A DNA stretch of 64,000 nucleotides, from assembly GCA_025602905.1 (NCBI GenBank), contig JAHLKI010000003.1, positions 620,001 through 684,000 of the forward strand. Direction: 5' to 3'. Shown one piece after another: positions 33,367-44,416 of this stretch; position 1 is the first letter of the stretch; the number at the start of each line of letters is the position of its first letter. Position numbers and translations under genes: made by a program. The stretch comes from Phlyctochytrium arcticum. Lineage: Eukaryota > Chytridiomycota > Chytridiomycetes > Chytridiales > Chytridiaceae. The notes beneath the pieces were generated by a model, which was given only the letters and a program-made list of their open reading frames with translations, was not told where the DNA came from and searched no databases.

Positions 33367-36300
33367 CTAACGAATGTTGTGCTTGGCCTTGTATTCCTTG
33401 AGGATTGCGATGGCTTCCGGGCCTTTGAAGTTGTGAGCAGGTTCAAAGGTGTTCTCTTCGGATGGGTAATCTTTCCATTTCACGAGGTACTTGAGCTGGT
33501 TTCGGTACTTGCGGTGACTCTCAATTCGTTCGATTTCGTAGAAGGCTTCGTCGTTGTAGATCTGGGGTGCTGGGCGTGGCGGTACTTGGCAATCGGGAAA
33601 ATCGGTTTGCGGGTCGAGATATGGCTTGATCAAGTTGACAGAGAAGACGGGGTGGGCTTGGATGGTTGGCGGAAGGGCTAACGTGACGTTCTTGTGGCCA
33701 TCGATGGCAGTAATAGAGAAGGGTCCTAACCAGACTGGAAGAAGTTTGGCGATGGGTCGGTCACGCGTGGTTTCCTGGGATAAGCCTTTGTGTGAGAGCA
33801 TGACCTGATCTCCTATGCTGTAAGTGGGTGAGGGTCGGTGATCCTTGTTATACTGTTCAGCTTGTCGTTGCTGAGCAGCTAAAATGTTGTCGCGAGCGAC
33901 CTTGAGCGTGTTGTTAAGATGGGTGGCAAAAGCAACAGAGTCGGGGTTCGTGATGTTTGCTGTTTCCAGAGGGGTCTTCGGCGTGCGTGGGTGCTGACCA
34001 GTATCGGCATAGAACGGGGTCAAACCTGTGGTTTCAGAAACGGAGTCGTTGTAAGCAAATTCAGCGAGGTGAAGTAAGTCTTGCCAGTTCGTCATATGGT
34101 GGTCGACGAACGCACGGAGGTAGGTTTTGAGACTTTTGATCGTGACTTCGGCTAATCCATTTGTTTGTTGATGTCTTGCTGTCGAGAGTTGGCTGGTGCA
34201 GTCGAGGGAGTGCATGAGTTCTGACCAGAACTTGCTAACAAACTTGGAGTCGCGGTCGCTGACGATCGCTTCGGGGAGACCATGGTGTTTGAAAACGTTG
34301 GCGATGAACAGGTGGGCGGTGTCTTTGGCTGTTGCTGACTTTGTGGTTGAGATAAAATGGGCACGCTTGGACAAGCGATCTACTACCACCAGAACAGCAT
34401 TGGATCCAGCTGGGGTCAAGGGAAGGTCGGGGATGAAGTCCATAGCGATGTGGCTCCAGCGAGTGGTGGGAATAGGTAGAGGTTGGAGAAGGCCGGGTGT
34501 GAGGCGGGTTGAGTTCTTATTCCGTTGACATGCATCGCAAGAGTTGACAAAGCGTTTGACCGTGCGGTACATTTTGGGCCAGTAATAAAAACGTGCTAAG
34601 GATTCGAATGTCTTGTGTATGCCAAAATGACCGGAGACATGCGTATCGTGGTGATCTTGAAGAAGCTTGGTGCGTTGGGACTTGGGGACGTAAATATGGT
34701 CGTGGAAGTACAACAACTTGTCAGTGTGATGCAGGTGGGCTAAGCGGGGCAACATGGATTTGAGTCGGTCGTTGGGGTGCTTCTTCAATTCTTTGATCAA
34801 ATCCTGTATTTCCTGGTCTAAAGCAGTGTCAGTGGTTAGGGCGTCAAGTGGTGAATCAGCGGTGGTTAGTAGCGTGGTGTGAACATTGTTGATTTCTGCC
34901 GGTGCGCGACACTCGATGCATCGTGGAGCTAGGTCAGGGCGGCGGGATAAGACGTCTGCAACGGTATTGAGCTTGCCGGGCCCGTAGCCGGTGCGGAAGT
35001 CGTATGATTGAAAAGTCGTAATCCAGAGAACTTGGCGTCTTGTAAGGTGGTGCTGGTCTTGAATCCATTTGAGAGATTCGTGGTCTGAGACAACATGGAA
35101 TTGGCGGTCTTCGAGGTAGTGTCTCCATACGCGTAAGGCATCGTGAATAGCAAGCAATTCTTGTTCTCGGGTGTCGTAGTTGAGTTCTGCCGAAGTCATC
35201 TTGCGCGAGTGAAAGGCTACTGGGCGGATAGAGGTACCGTCGTCTTGGCCTAACCATGCACCAACTCCAAATCCAGAGGCGTCGGGGTACACTATAGTCG
35301 GGAGTTCGGTACGGAGCGTGGGAGCAGAGGTGACGAGGTTCTTCAAGGTTTCAAAAGTTTCTTCGCATTCGGGTGTCCAATTCCAAGGATGATCCTTTCG
35401 CAGAAGGTTGGTCAGGGGTGTAGAGGTGTCGGCCAGGTTCTTGAGGGATGCGTGAAAGTAGTTGACCAATCCGACGAATGCGCGTACGTCGGGGACTGAC
35501 TTGGGTCGAGGCCAATCGCGTACTGCTTTCACTTTTCTTGGGTCTAGCTTGATACCTTCGGTGGAAACAACGTAGCCAAGGAATTCGATCTCGGTCTGAA
35601 AGAAGGCACATTTCTTTCGATTGGCGTATAAGGCGTGGTCTTGAAGGGCTTTCAATACTTGCTCAATATGTTGGAAATGTTCTTCTTCTGAGGCTGAATA
35701 AATGAGAATGTCGTCTCGGTAAACGATGCAGAAAATGTCGAGGAATGGGCGGAGGACGTCGTGCATCAGTTTCATGAAAGTCGCTGGGGCGTTGGTGAGT
35801 CCGAAGGGCATGACCAGGAATTCGTAGTGGCCGTAGCGAGTGCGGAAAACTGTTTTCGGGATGTCTTGTGCTGCGATACGTATTTGCCAATATCCAGCTT
35901 TCAAGTCGATCTTGCTGAAAACCTTCGCACCGTTGAGGCGGTCTCGGAGCGCATCCATTCGGGGCAGGGGATAACGATTTTTGATGGTGAGCTTGTTGAG
36001 GGCCCTATAGTCGACGCACATCCGCAATTCGTTACTTTGGGGTTTGCTTGTGAATAGGATGGGCGCGCCATATGGGCTGGAAGAGGGTCGAATGTATCCG
36101 GCGTCGAGTAAAGCGGTAAGTTGTCGTCTCAACTCGGCAAGTTCAAGTGGGCTGAGATGATATGTGGGACGCCAGGGTGTTTGGGTTTCGTCGGTGAGCG
36201 GGATGGTATGATCTACCGAACGTTCCGGTGGGAGGCCTGAGGGTAATTCTTCCGTGAAGACATCTTTAAACGAAGTTAGTAATGCGTTCAGACGAGTGTC

Positions 36301-36850
36301 CTTAGATTTCTTAGCGAGCCGCGGGTCAGTTTTCAAGAAGACGGCGTAGATCTGGCTGTGATGTTTTTGTGCCAGCCGTTGGATTGCCTTCGCCGAAATC
36401 AGGTTCAGTGGGGTGGTCAATCTTGTTGGAGTCTGGGAAGGTTGTTTTGCATGCCATCGTACGCGGGTTCCGGAGTCTGTCGTGAATGTCACTGTGCCGG
36501 TGTCGTAGTTAATGCGTGGTTGTCGCCATTTAAACCAAGGAATGCCCAGAATGATGTCGTATTTTATGTCTGCTACAATAAAATTGCCTTGTTCAATGTG
36601 TGTTCCGTAGGAGTATTTGACGTTTTTGACATAGCTGTCGCTGGGTTTGCTGGATCCGTCGGCCATTTCGTAAGTGGTGTTGGGCAGTGGGTAGGTTGCA
36701 AGACCCATTTCGCGGACTAAACGGCGGCTAATGTATAGCTGGTTTCCTCCATTGTCCGTGAGAATGGTAATTGGGCGCGAGCGATGAGCGATTAAGTTGC
36801 CGTTGAATTCTAGTAACGCGTGGTCAGGGAGTTTCGCGCTACTGAATTTA
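33367..36850 (-). CDS. pol: chromovirus Pol polyprotein (protease, RT, RNase H, integrase, chromodomain)
   Basis: The frame is open from about 36850 to the TAG at 33367. The first in-frame ATG is at 36708, but the protease active-site region (ILTDNGGNQLYIS) lies upstream of it, so translation probably comes from gag. Counting from 36708, the RT has MCVDYRALNKL near residue 235 and the active site YRDDILIYS near 330 (most relatives have YLDD). RNase H has YPDASGFGVGAWL near 470. The integrase zinc domain (H, H, then CDACQ) lies near 690, followed by AMDFIPDLPLT and a later DSKF. A chromodomain closes the protein (EIERIESHRKYRNQLKYLVK, then WKDYPSEENTFEP). Chromodomains direct insertion to heterochromatin. 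No stop or shift is seen in this frame. Confidence 0.93.
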
Positions 36851-37009
36851 TCTAGTGTGTAAGGGATAATATCGGGTTGGTTGCGTCCTTGGTGTGTCGT
36901 GGTCTGAGCAATGAGTAGTCAAAGTTGTTAAAACGGGAAGTGGTACCAGTGTTGCCGCGGTCGAGTCTTGGAGGTCGTCCATAGGTTCGGGGAGACTACG
37001 TAAACCTAT

Positions 37010-37946
37010 GTCGATTTCGAGTTTCCCGGTCGTTGATGCTTCAGTGGGCATTGAGAAGACATGTGGCCAGTTTGACGACATCGGAAGCAAGCGCCTTTCT
37101 TCCTCAAAATTTCTCGCTCCTGGTCGGTTAACTTTGAAGGCGGGGGTTTTGCGTTCCGTTGAGAGCGTTCAGATCCATTGGGCGGACACCTCCGTCGTCA
37201 ATGGGAGCCGATGGAGTAATGATGCGGTATGCCGAGGGGTGTTCTTGTTTGCGGTGATTGCGTTCACTGTGTTGGTAACTGTATTCGAGCTCGTCGAGGC
37301 GGTCGGCTTCGGTAGCGACTTCTTGGAATGTTGAGCATTGGTTGTTAAGTTGCAGTTGTTTTTGAATGTGTGGCTTCAAACCATGAACGAATTTGTCAAG
37401 TTGTTCAGCGGCGGATAAATCGCTAATGTCGAGAGCTAAAGCGTCGAATTTGTTGCGATATTCTTTCACTGACGTGGTTTGCTTCAAGTTCCTAATTCTG
37501 TCTCGGGCCGTCTTTTGGGTGTTAATAGGCCAGAAGTCGTGAAAAAGCGCGTCCTTGAGTCGGGTCCAGGTTAGGATGCGGGCAGGAGAGTGTTCGGGAA
37601 ACTGAGTGCAGTGTCGTTGCCACCATACTTCGGCCTGGTTTTCCAGATGAACTACAGCGGTTTCCAGCATGTCGTCTTCATCCATTCCAGCAGCTCGAAA
37701 GTAGGCGTCCAAGTTATTGGTAAAGGTGCGTAAAGCGGACACATCGCGTTGTCCTTTGTAAGTTTTTAATCGGTTGTGCAAAAGTTTGACTAAATGCTCA
37801 GATTTCGCGGGTTTTGTAGTCTGGGCTTCGAGTAATTTTGCTTCTTGGGTAATCTTGAGGTTGTTGAGTTGTTCGGTAATCTGGAAGAGTCGAGTCTTCG
37901 CTTCCTCCTCAGTCATTGCTTTGATTTCGGTTTCTAGTTGTGCCAT
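37010..37946 (-). pseudogene. gag: chromovirus Gag with CCHC knuckle, frame-shifted
   Basis: The ATG at 37946 opens MAQLETEIKAMTEEEAKTRL. A capsid-like region follows with WWQRHCTQFPEHSPARILTW and LKQTTSVKEYRNKFDALALD. The first frame ends at 37128. The zinc knuckle CFRCRQTGHMSSQC (near 37065-37105) is in another frame, entered at about 37160-37190. That shift could be a mutation or a site used to make a fusion; the local sequence gives no clear slippery motif. The knuckle binds the RNA genome in Gag particles. A TAG near 37011 ends the knuckle frame before pol. Confidence 0.8.
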
Positions 37947-38109
37947 GTTCGAAAGGTCTAGTGGTTCCGTGGGTTTGTGGGTTCAGTGGTTCCGTGGTAC
38001 AGTGGGTTCAGGGGCTCAGGGTTCAAGGTTTCCGTGGTATAGTCACTAATGTGGCTTCGATTCAGTGTCTCCGTGGGTTCAGTGGGTTTCGGTGGTAAAG
38101 GGATCCTTT

Positions 38110-38122
38110 GGTGGTGCTACCA
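38110..38122 (-). promoter_or_regulatory. primer-binding site of the chromovirus
   Basis: In element orientation TGGTAGCACCACC follows the 5' LTR immediately. TGG complements the CCA end of a tRNA, as expected for first-strand priming. The particular tRNA was not identified. Confidence 0.65.
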
Positions 38123-38378
38123 TAAAACAGGACTCGTTGGTTCAGTGTTGTTGGGCTTAACTTATGTCTTAGTAAAATTCAATGGGTAGAATCAAGCCAG
38201 AGAAAAGCAGGGGATGTCCAGAGGACCAAGACTATATACAGGGGAAGACTATGTACAAAATGCTACCGCTAACTATCAGATGAAAAGGACGGTCAACGGC
38301 ATAGTAATAGGAACGCGTACACGACGCGCGACGCGTGAAGCACAGATGTAAACATACTGACTAGCTCCGCTTGTCACA
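38123..38378 (-). repeat. 5' LTR of the chromovirus
   Basis: 256 bp, same ends as the 3' LTR. A TATATA-like motif lies inside (near 38231-38236). The duplication GTAGC follows at 38379-38383. Confidence 0.93.
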
Positions 38379-38383
38379 GTAGC

Positions 38384-41153
38384 AGAACTAATGAGAACAA
38401 TACGCGTAATGGGAGAAGCGGGGACAACTGGGATCGCAGGAGGAGTAGCGGTAGTAGGAGGGGCAGCGACGGCATTCGGGCTTGGAGTAATGTCCATTAG
38501 ACGCTGGCGCTCCATAGGATGCTCGGAGAAGTCGTAGGCCCTGTACGTCCCCAGCTCCGTGACCGAACCAAGCTTTAAGTCCGCGCTCCAGAAAGGCAGA
38601 GGCAGAATCCTCTGTGATATAACTGCCAAGACCCCTGGAGCGGGCTTCACAAAAGCAGTAGTTCCATTCTCTTTCCTTCGCTTGGGAGGACTGGCCTCTA
38701 GGGCGTTGGGCGGAGAGATGTCACTGCGAAGCTCGTAGCCGGGCATCGTACTCTTGGTAGCCGAGTGCTGTTTATTCTTTTCGTCCTTGATCGAGAAGCT
38801 GCCATCTACTGCCATTATGCGCTCGAACATGTCTTTCAGGTGCGCGGCCATGGTGGCGAGTTTTTCATTGTAATAGACAGAACGGCCACCGCCGGAAGTA
38901 CCCCGGGACACATTGTTGGCGGGAAATGAGCTCATCATATGGGAATAAGCGAAGCGTTTTTCGCGCTCCAGTACATTTTGCCGCTTGATCTCGGCCAAAA
39001 ATGCCGAAGAGCCAATGTCGGACGTAGCCGAGAGGTACATCGTAGTAATGACCGCGGCGCTCTCAGAGTCATGTGTTCTTATGGCAGCTCGGATGACGGA
39101 GTGGAAGACTTCCAAGTCCTCCGAGCTCGCCCAAGGGAGAAAGCTGCGCAGCGCGCGCAGTACCTCTTCCTTGCCCATATTCTTGAAGCGCTCGAGATTG
39201 GCCAGAATGTAAAGAATGATGTTGACGTAATTCTTTTTTCCATATCTGATAAAAAACGGCAGGAGGCGAGTGGCAACATGTCGATACTTATCCAGATCTC
39301 CAGATGCCATAACATTGCCGGCATCGAGGGCCATCGGCAAGTCTTCATCAAAAAGCTGCATCAGTGCTTCTACCACCACCCGCTGCACGTCACTCATCTG
39401 GCCACAACGCTTCTCATACAAATCTTTCATGACCTTCCGACATTCGTTCCACGCGAGGAAGATCATGGACAGTAGCATGACACGTCTTTCCGGCCGTATC
39501 TTCACCACCGGAACCGCCAAGTTAGGAAATGCCGAACCCCATATGGGCATAAACAGACCGTAGTTCCAGAGAATGAGAGCTACAGGCGCTTCATTAGCAA
39601 TTTGCCGGACTATCACTCAGTGTCCACATACCTTGTTGTGCGTTGAGTGCTATGTGCATACCGTCAGGCCAAGGGAAAAATGCGACACAGAGACTTTGAT
39701 CCGGCTGACCCCACATGGCTTTCAAGACGTTGACCCAGACGTAGTAGTCTCCTACTACCCATACGCAACCAAGCGGATACTTTTTGATAAGAACCCGCAT
39801 TTTCCCCACAAGCTTAAGAACATCCTGCCAACTTTTCATTTTGTTGGGGACGGCCCCAAAAGCCTTGAAATTCTTGAGTTGTGCAGCTTTGGTGGAAAGG
39901 TCAAATTGGTACAACGTTCGAAACTTGCGGTCATCAAGAGATTGTAAGAAATGATGGACATAGTTCATGGATGGCGAGAAGCCAACATGAGGTGGCAGCA
40001 CAGCCATCACAAAATCCTTTATAGGATTCTTCTCCTTCTCACCATCCTTAGGTGGTGGGATGGGTTCGCACATTGCACTGAAGTCAATGTAAGGAGATAT
40101 TGGCTTCGGAAGCGGAGCCAGAGTTTCGCCAAAATCCTCGTAGACGTAGGAAGGTGCTTTCTCAAAAAACTTGGCAGCCAAGTTAGCCTGAGTGTACAAT
40201 TCTGAGAATTTGGAAGTGTTTGCTGAACCGGGAGTGCCGCGCACACGAACGCGGTTAATGTCGTCAAGTTTGAGGATGATGACTTCCTCGCCGCTAGCAA
40301 CTCTAGCGTCCAGGTCAGCCTCGTGGGCCTCAATGTAAACCTTTCTTTTCTCCCTCCAGGTTATTGGCGAGTAACCCATGTTGAGTGCCGAAACAGATTC
40401 TTTATCTGAATCAGAGATAGATCTGATTTTTGTAAGAAAGTGCTCTTTGACATAGTTGATTTTGTTGCTGTGATCTATCAAAGTTGCACCCTGCAAAACG
40501 ATCGCGACAATGACAGCTCTCGTTCTTCACTGAACATGTTCTCGCCAGGAGGATGTATACCCGAGAAACAGGGCCATTCTTGTTGCCATTTTGTCACAGT
40601 TCTTGTCAAGATGATTGATAAAGTCCTCCAAGTGTTTGGCAAATGGCTGAGGTTTATTGAAAGGTTGTTGGCGAAGACATTTTGTCCCTTCTACAATAGC
40701 GGGAACTGCTGGACATTGGTTACTGATTTCCGGGGAATCAATGTCCATCGGATCCGCATCCTCAGTGACTGTTATGTCATCAGTTTGAGTGGCACACTCG
40801 ACAGACAAAGGAGATGATGCGGGCGGGAACCTTGCTGGGAAACGCTCTTGAAAGGCTTTGAAACATTTGTCGCAGAAGACTGCCTGTAAAGCCCAGTTCT
40901 GTTTGGTATCGCACTTCAATCTGACGCCTTGGGTTTGTATGAAAGGGATGTCATCCAGTTTGCGAGTATAGTAATTCAGTGCTTGTTTACATTGGCATTT
41001 CAAGCAGCCTGCGGCATACAAAGCAACTCTCTTACCCTGGCGGGTACGCCTTTCGACCTTGCAGAGACCGTGGCTGTCGAGATTGGCGTTAGCTTCAGGA
41101 TCAACGTCAACGTCTTGGAAATCGCTATGTGAATCGGTCATCTGGAAGGGCAC
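38384..41153 (-). pseudogene. large gene of unknown repeat-associated family, main part
   Basis: I do not know a name for this family, although similar large proteins occur in many copies in some fungi and animals (memory, not checked). The ATG at 41153 opens MPFQMTDSHSDFQDVDVDPE. A Cys-rich zinc-like block follows (CLKCQCKQ, then CDKCFKAF). An intron near 40530-40490 ends TTTTGCAG and leads to GATLIDHSNKINYVKEHF. The block GCVWVVGDYYVWVNVLKAMW followed by VAFFPWPDGMHIALNAQQ resembles a nuclease-like core with Asp and His. A short GTATGT...GAAG intron joins QQ to APVALILWNYGLFMPIWG. Helical text follows, then a basic PPKRRKEN and a Thr/Pro linker cut by the chromovirus. The rest is at 32703-33075. 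Apart from the insertion I see no stop in the main exons. Confidence 0.55.
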
Positions 41154-41391
41154 CCCCAGAATTTCGCATCGGCCCCAGGGACTTGACCTTCAAATCTGGG
41201 TTAGAATATATACTCAAGAAGCGTGGGCGGGAATCCCAATACTCATCTCTCGCTGGTCTCTCCCTTGTGGGCATCACAGAACCAAGGAAAATACAAACCA
41301 ATCATGCTCATTTAAGGGTAGTTACTGGTTCATAGTTAATTTTTTCTGACACGTTTCTGGCCTGGTGTCACAAAGTCGTTCGGACAGGATT

Positions 41392-41485
41392 TGAAAAAAA
41401 AAAACAAAGAACTCTGTTATTAGACGTCTTATCAAGAAAAGGACAACGGATTCGGAATCCTGGCGTTGAGCTGCATAAGTGTTTG
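41392..41485 (-). repeat. inverted repeat, left arm (partner 53972-54066)
   Basis: The reverse complement of this stretch aligns with 53972-54066 for about 95 nt. Shared blocks include CTTATGCAG, CAACGCCAGGA, TTGTCC and CTAATAACAGAGTTC. Identity is about 85% by eye. The arms point inward, like terminal inverted repeats, and enclose the telomeric motif, the RecQ-like gene and both Helitrons. Confidence 0.7.
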
Positions 41486-41539
41486 AAATTTTTTTGTCTT
41501 TATCGTTCCTCTTTATGAGATCCAAATTTTAAGTCATTA

Positions 41540-41554
41540 CCCTAACCCTAACCC
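41540..41554. repeat. interstitial telomeric repeat (CCCTAA)2CCC
   Basis: The plus strand reads CCCTAACCCTAACCC, preceded by TTA, so there are nearly three units of the fungal telomere repeat. A left chromosome end would show CCCTAA on the plus strand followed by subtelomeric sequence to the right, and that is the arrangement here, with a RecQ-like gene starting 15 nt later. Confidence 0.85.
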
Positions 41555-41568
41555 GAAAGGATGATGAA

Positions 41569-43444
41569 ATGTGCGGCTTGTGTTCTTTATGTTCCTTGGC
41601 GGTTGTGCTGGACCGCATCGATGTCCAGAGCATGAGCGGAAGCATGAACTTGCGCAGCGTGGAGACCCTTTGTGAAAACGTTGGCAAAATGGCAATACTT
41701 CTGAATCCGGATCAAGAAGATGCCCTTCTATGCCAGACCCTCCGCATAGTGTTCCTTCACGAGAAATTACTCGATATCCAAGCGCAGGTCATCCAAAGTG
41801 TATTGAGAAATCAAGACACGGTTGCCATAATGAGGAGGTCTAAAGGCAAGACTATCCTGCATGCCTTCCCAGCGGCTTTATCATTTACGAAAGAGGATTT
41901 TGTCTTTACAGTGGTGGTCTATCCTCCGCTCTCCCTGGTTGACAACCAGATGAGGGAACTGACAAAGCCCACATCCCTGCTGCTGTTGTTAACGGTCATA
42001 CAACCTTCGATCAAAAGAAGGCTATTCACGCAGATATTGGCAACAGATTACTTCGGTATATATTGACAACTCCTGAGCAATTGATCAAACCTTCCTTCTG
42101 GAAGACAATGCAGCATGTAAAGAGGAGCAATTACAAACGAATCCGACTTGTGATTGATGAGGCGCATACTGCGCTGGAGTGGAAATCCTTCCGAAGCTAC
42201 TCAGGCGTGCGTGATATCAAAAATCAACTCGATTGTTCTCTTACCAAACAGAACGCAGTTGAACTGTCCCAAGTCCTTGGGTTGGTAAATCCCAAAATTT
42301 TGATGAGTGACAATTCAGAAAGGCCGAATATCGAGTACACGATGACGAGGAGCAAGGGCAGGAACACCTACCCACACGTCATTGACAGCCACATTACGAC
42401 CTGGGACTGGGTCAACGAGTCAGGCATAGTGTATTGCTCAACGAAACTCGAAACCGATGCAGTTGCAGAGGTCTTAGAGAAGATGCTGCTACCAGAAAAC
42501 GAGGACGGAGTTCAGCTTCGCAAGTAGAAAATTGCGAAGTACCATGCCGCTATGCCTGTGGAAGACAGGGTAGAAAATCAAACAGCCTGGGAAAACCGCG
42601 ATGTGTTGATTACGGTGGCAACAAGCGCATTTGCCCTTGGCCTCAACTGTGCTAACGTGCGGTTTGTGATCCACACGAAAATGCCTACCTCGATGGGTAC
42701 ATTTCTTCAGGAGTCTGGTCGTGCAGGACGAGATGGAGCCTTTGCTAAGAGTTTGGTCATCCTGTCTGTGGGCAGCCAGAAGAGGAAGGCCGATGCGATT
42801 CTCTCTCAGGTTTGCTCGACAATTCGCTTCAAGTGATGAGTGAGAAGGAGCAGTACGATCTGCGTGTACGTCAAAGAGCAGTCAAGGAAGTTGAGGTGTA
42901 CTTTGAGGACAAAACCATCTGTCACAGATCATACCACTACTACTTTTTTCAAGCCCATAATAACCAACCGCTCCATCCCAGACGCTGCCTCTTGCAAGAG
43001 TACAAAAGGCAATATCCAAACGCTTACCCATGCGGCATCTGCCAGGAGGGTGTACCAGTCGACCATTTAGAAGAGTTTTCGGTCAAACAAAACATCCAAG
43101 CCATCCTGCAAATAACCGCATTTCTTTGCCAAGCACTACCAGCTGCCAAAGTGACACCAATGGTGATTAGAGACATCTACACGAGAAGCAAGTCTATGCA
43201 CCAAATTGCAAATGAGTCCATGGAACTCAAAAACCTCCTGCAATTTGTCGGTATGGCCAACATTAGTCAAAGCGTCACTGACTTACTCCTGAAGAAAATG
43301 ACATGGATTGGCCTGTTGATTGCAGAAGTGACCTTCACTAATCGACAGCGTCTTGCTACCATAAGACCGGGCGCAAATGTTGATTATACCATCACTAGCG
43401 GTTGGCGCGCCTCGCTTCGCAGCGCGCATCGACTTTATGTGTGA
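41569..43444 (+). pseudogene. RecQ-like helicase of the telomere-linked type, degenerate
   Basis: RecQ helicases unwind DNA 3' to 5'. Copies next to telomeres (TLH type) are common in fungi. Block 1 (41569-42066) has the Q-motif region and a damaged Walker A (DTVAIMRRSKGKTI instead of a GxGKS/T loop). After a shift near 41960, block 2 has TTPEQLIKPSFW and the Walker B VIDEAHTALEW (DEAH). Motif III (SATL-like) seems deleted near 42240-42290, where LTKQNAVELSQVLG joins NPKIL. RPNIEYTM follows. An in-frame TAG at 42525-42527 interrupts LRK/KIAKYHAAM. Motif VI is FLQESGRAGRDG. Block 3 (42812-43444) has a zinc-like Cys set (CHRSYHYY, CLLQEY, CGICQEG). Several lesions make it inactive. Confidence 0.8.
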
Positions 43445-43735
43445 GAACGACGGCGAACACGCATAATACATGTTCCACATATATGCATCACAATTTTCAT
43501 CTTTTATGGTGTTTTGCAAGTAGATCTCTTTGATATAGTCATTGCATTTCCCTCAACTTTAAGATGGAAGTTATTATCATCTTAGCCATACCCACACATT
43601 GTGTTGTATAGTAACAGGGGGACGTCGAATGCATGAACCCCAAACATGCAGGAGATTAACTTTTGGAACTACTGTATACAGCTTGATGTGCTGAGAATTG
43701 CCAACTTGGTAACTTCAAGTAAGAATCGCCAACAT
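43445..43735. other. junction between RecQ-like gene and Helitron B 3' end
   Basis: No ORF. The 3' terminus of Helitron B must lie here. In Helitron orientation a small stem ACAC-AAT-GTGT (near 43595-43605) is followed 8 nt later by CTAA, which resembles the hairpin plus CTRR end of Helitrons. However, the next base is G, not the expected T, so this end is only a candidate. Confidence 0.35.
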
Positions 43736-44096
43736 TTAGGGAAGAATTTCAATGATTTCGGAAAAGACCACATTCTGAACTCCATTACCCGCATTTTCCG
43801 ATCCAGTCACAACTTTAATTTGGTCTGGGTGACGACCTCGCGAAAGAGCCACATACTGTACAGCTGACCATGGGTGAAGACCTGAGTGCCCAAATATACG
43901 CCAACATGGTTGAAAGACTGTCCCTGGGACTTGTTGATGGTCATGGCAAATGCGCCAGTGACCGAAAACTGTTGCCGATACAAAGTAAACGGCATCCATG
44001 AATCACTGCACCGATGTGTGATTCGCGGGATAAGAACCACATTGCCAGTGAAGGGCCCTTCAATGATTTGGCAGCGTAGAAGCCGTGGCGATACCA
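43736..44096 (-). pseudogene. Helitron B helicase, C-terminal piece
   Basis: The minus frame reads MVSPRLLRCQIIEGPFTG and GAFAMTINKSQGQSFNHVG, which is the last helicase motif of PIF1-like Helitron helicases. It then has TQVFTHGQLY, after which the frame shifts near 43860 into YVALSRGRHPDQIKVVTG and the C-terminus. It is the missing end of Helitron B. Joined at 44096/49720 the frame reads LSNGTRMVSPRLLRC without a break. Helitron C separates the two parts. Confidence 0.85.
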
Positions 44097-44416
44097 CCTC
44101 AAGTAGTCACAAGTGAGTTAAAGTAAGTAAAATAGAAGCGCCCTTTAGTGGCACGTGACTTTCATGTGACTTGCGAGCCTCCTTTTGAAATCCTTTCCAA
44201 TTGGGCAATCCACTCATTTTCCTTTTGAACTGTATGATAATCAACAAATACACAAACAAACTCAAACATTGTCATACTTTCCGGGAAAGCCGTGACGGAA
44301 TCCTTGCGTCTTTTGGTTGCCATGTAAGTACCCTCTCGCCGTGACCAGGTTTCACGATCTCATGATCTCATCCATTGTTTACCTTAGATCCAAGTCACCG
44401 CTTGCCGTCCTTCGAG

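Larger units (their letters stand above)
33081..38378 (-). mobile_element. Ty3/Gypsy chromovirus-type LTR retrotransposon
   Basis: Two 256-bp LTRs (33081-33336 and 38123-38378) enclose gag and pol on the minus strand. GTAGC flanks both sides (33076-33080 and 38379-38383), the normal 5-bp duplication. Order is gag, protease, reverse transcriptase, RNase H, integrase, chromodomain, as in fungal chromoviruses. The LTRs differ at only about four positions, so the insertion is recent compared with the rest of the window. The element splits a minus-strand gene in the same orientation. The pol frame is intact but gag has a frame change, so this copy may need help to move. Confidence 0.95.

Noticed and set aside
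38939..39475. 178-codon plus-strand ORF
   Set aside because: It is antisense to the large unknown gene and has no intron or promoter support.
43580..43610. 3' hairpin and CTAA terminus of Helitron B
   Set aside because: The stem is only 4 bp and the next base is G instead of T. I could not confirm it because copy A lacks this end.
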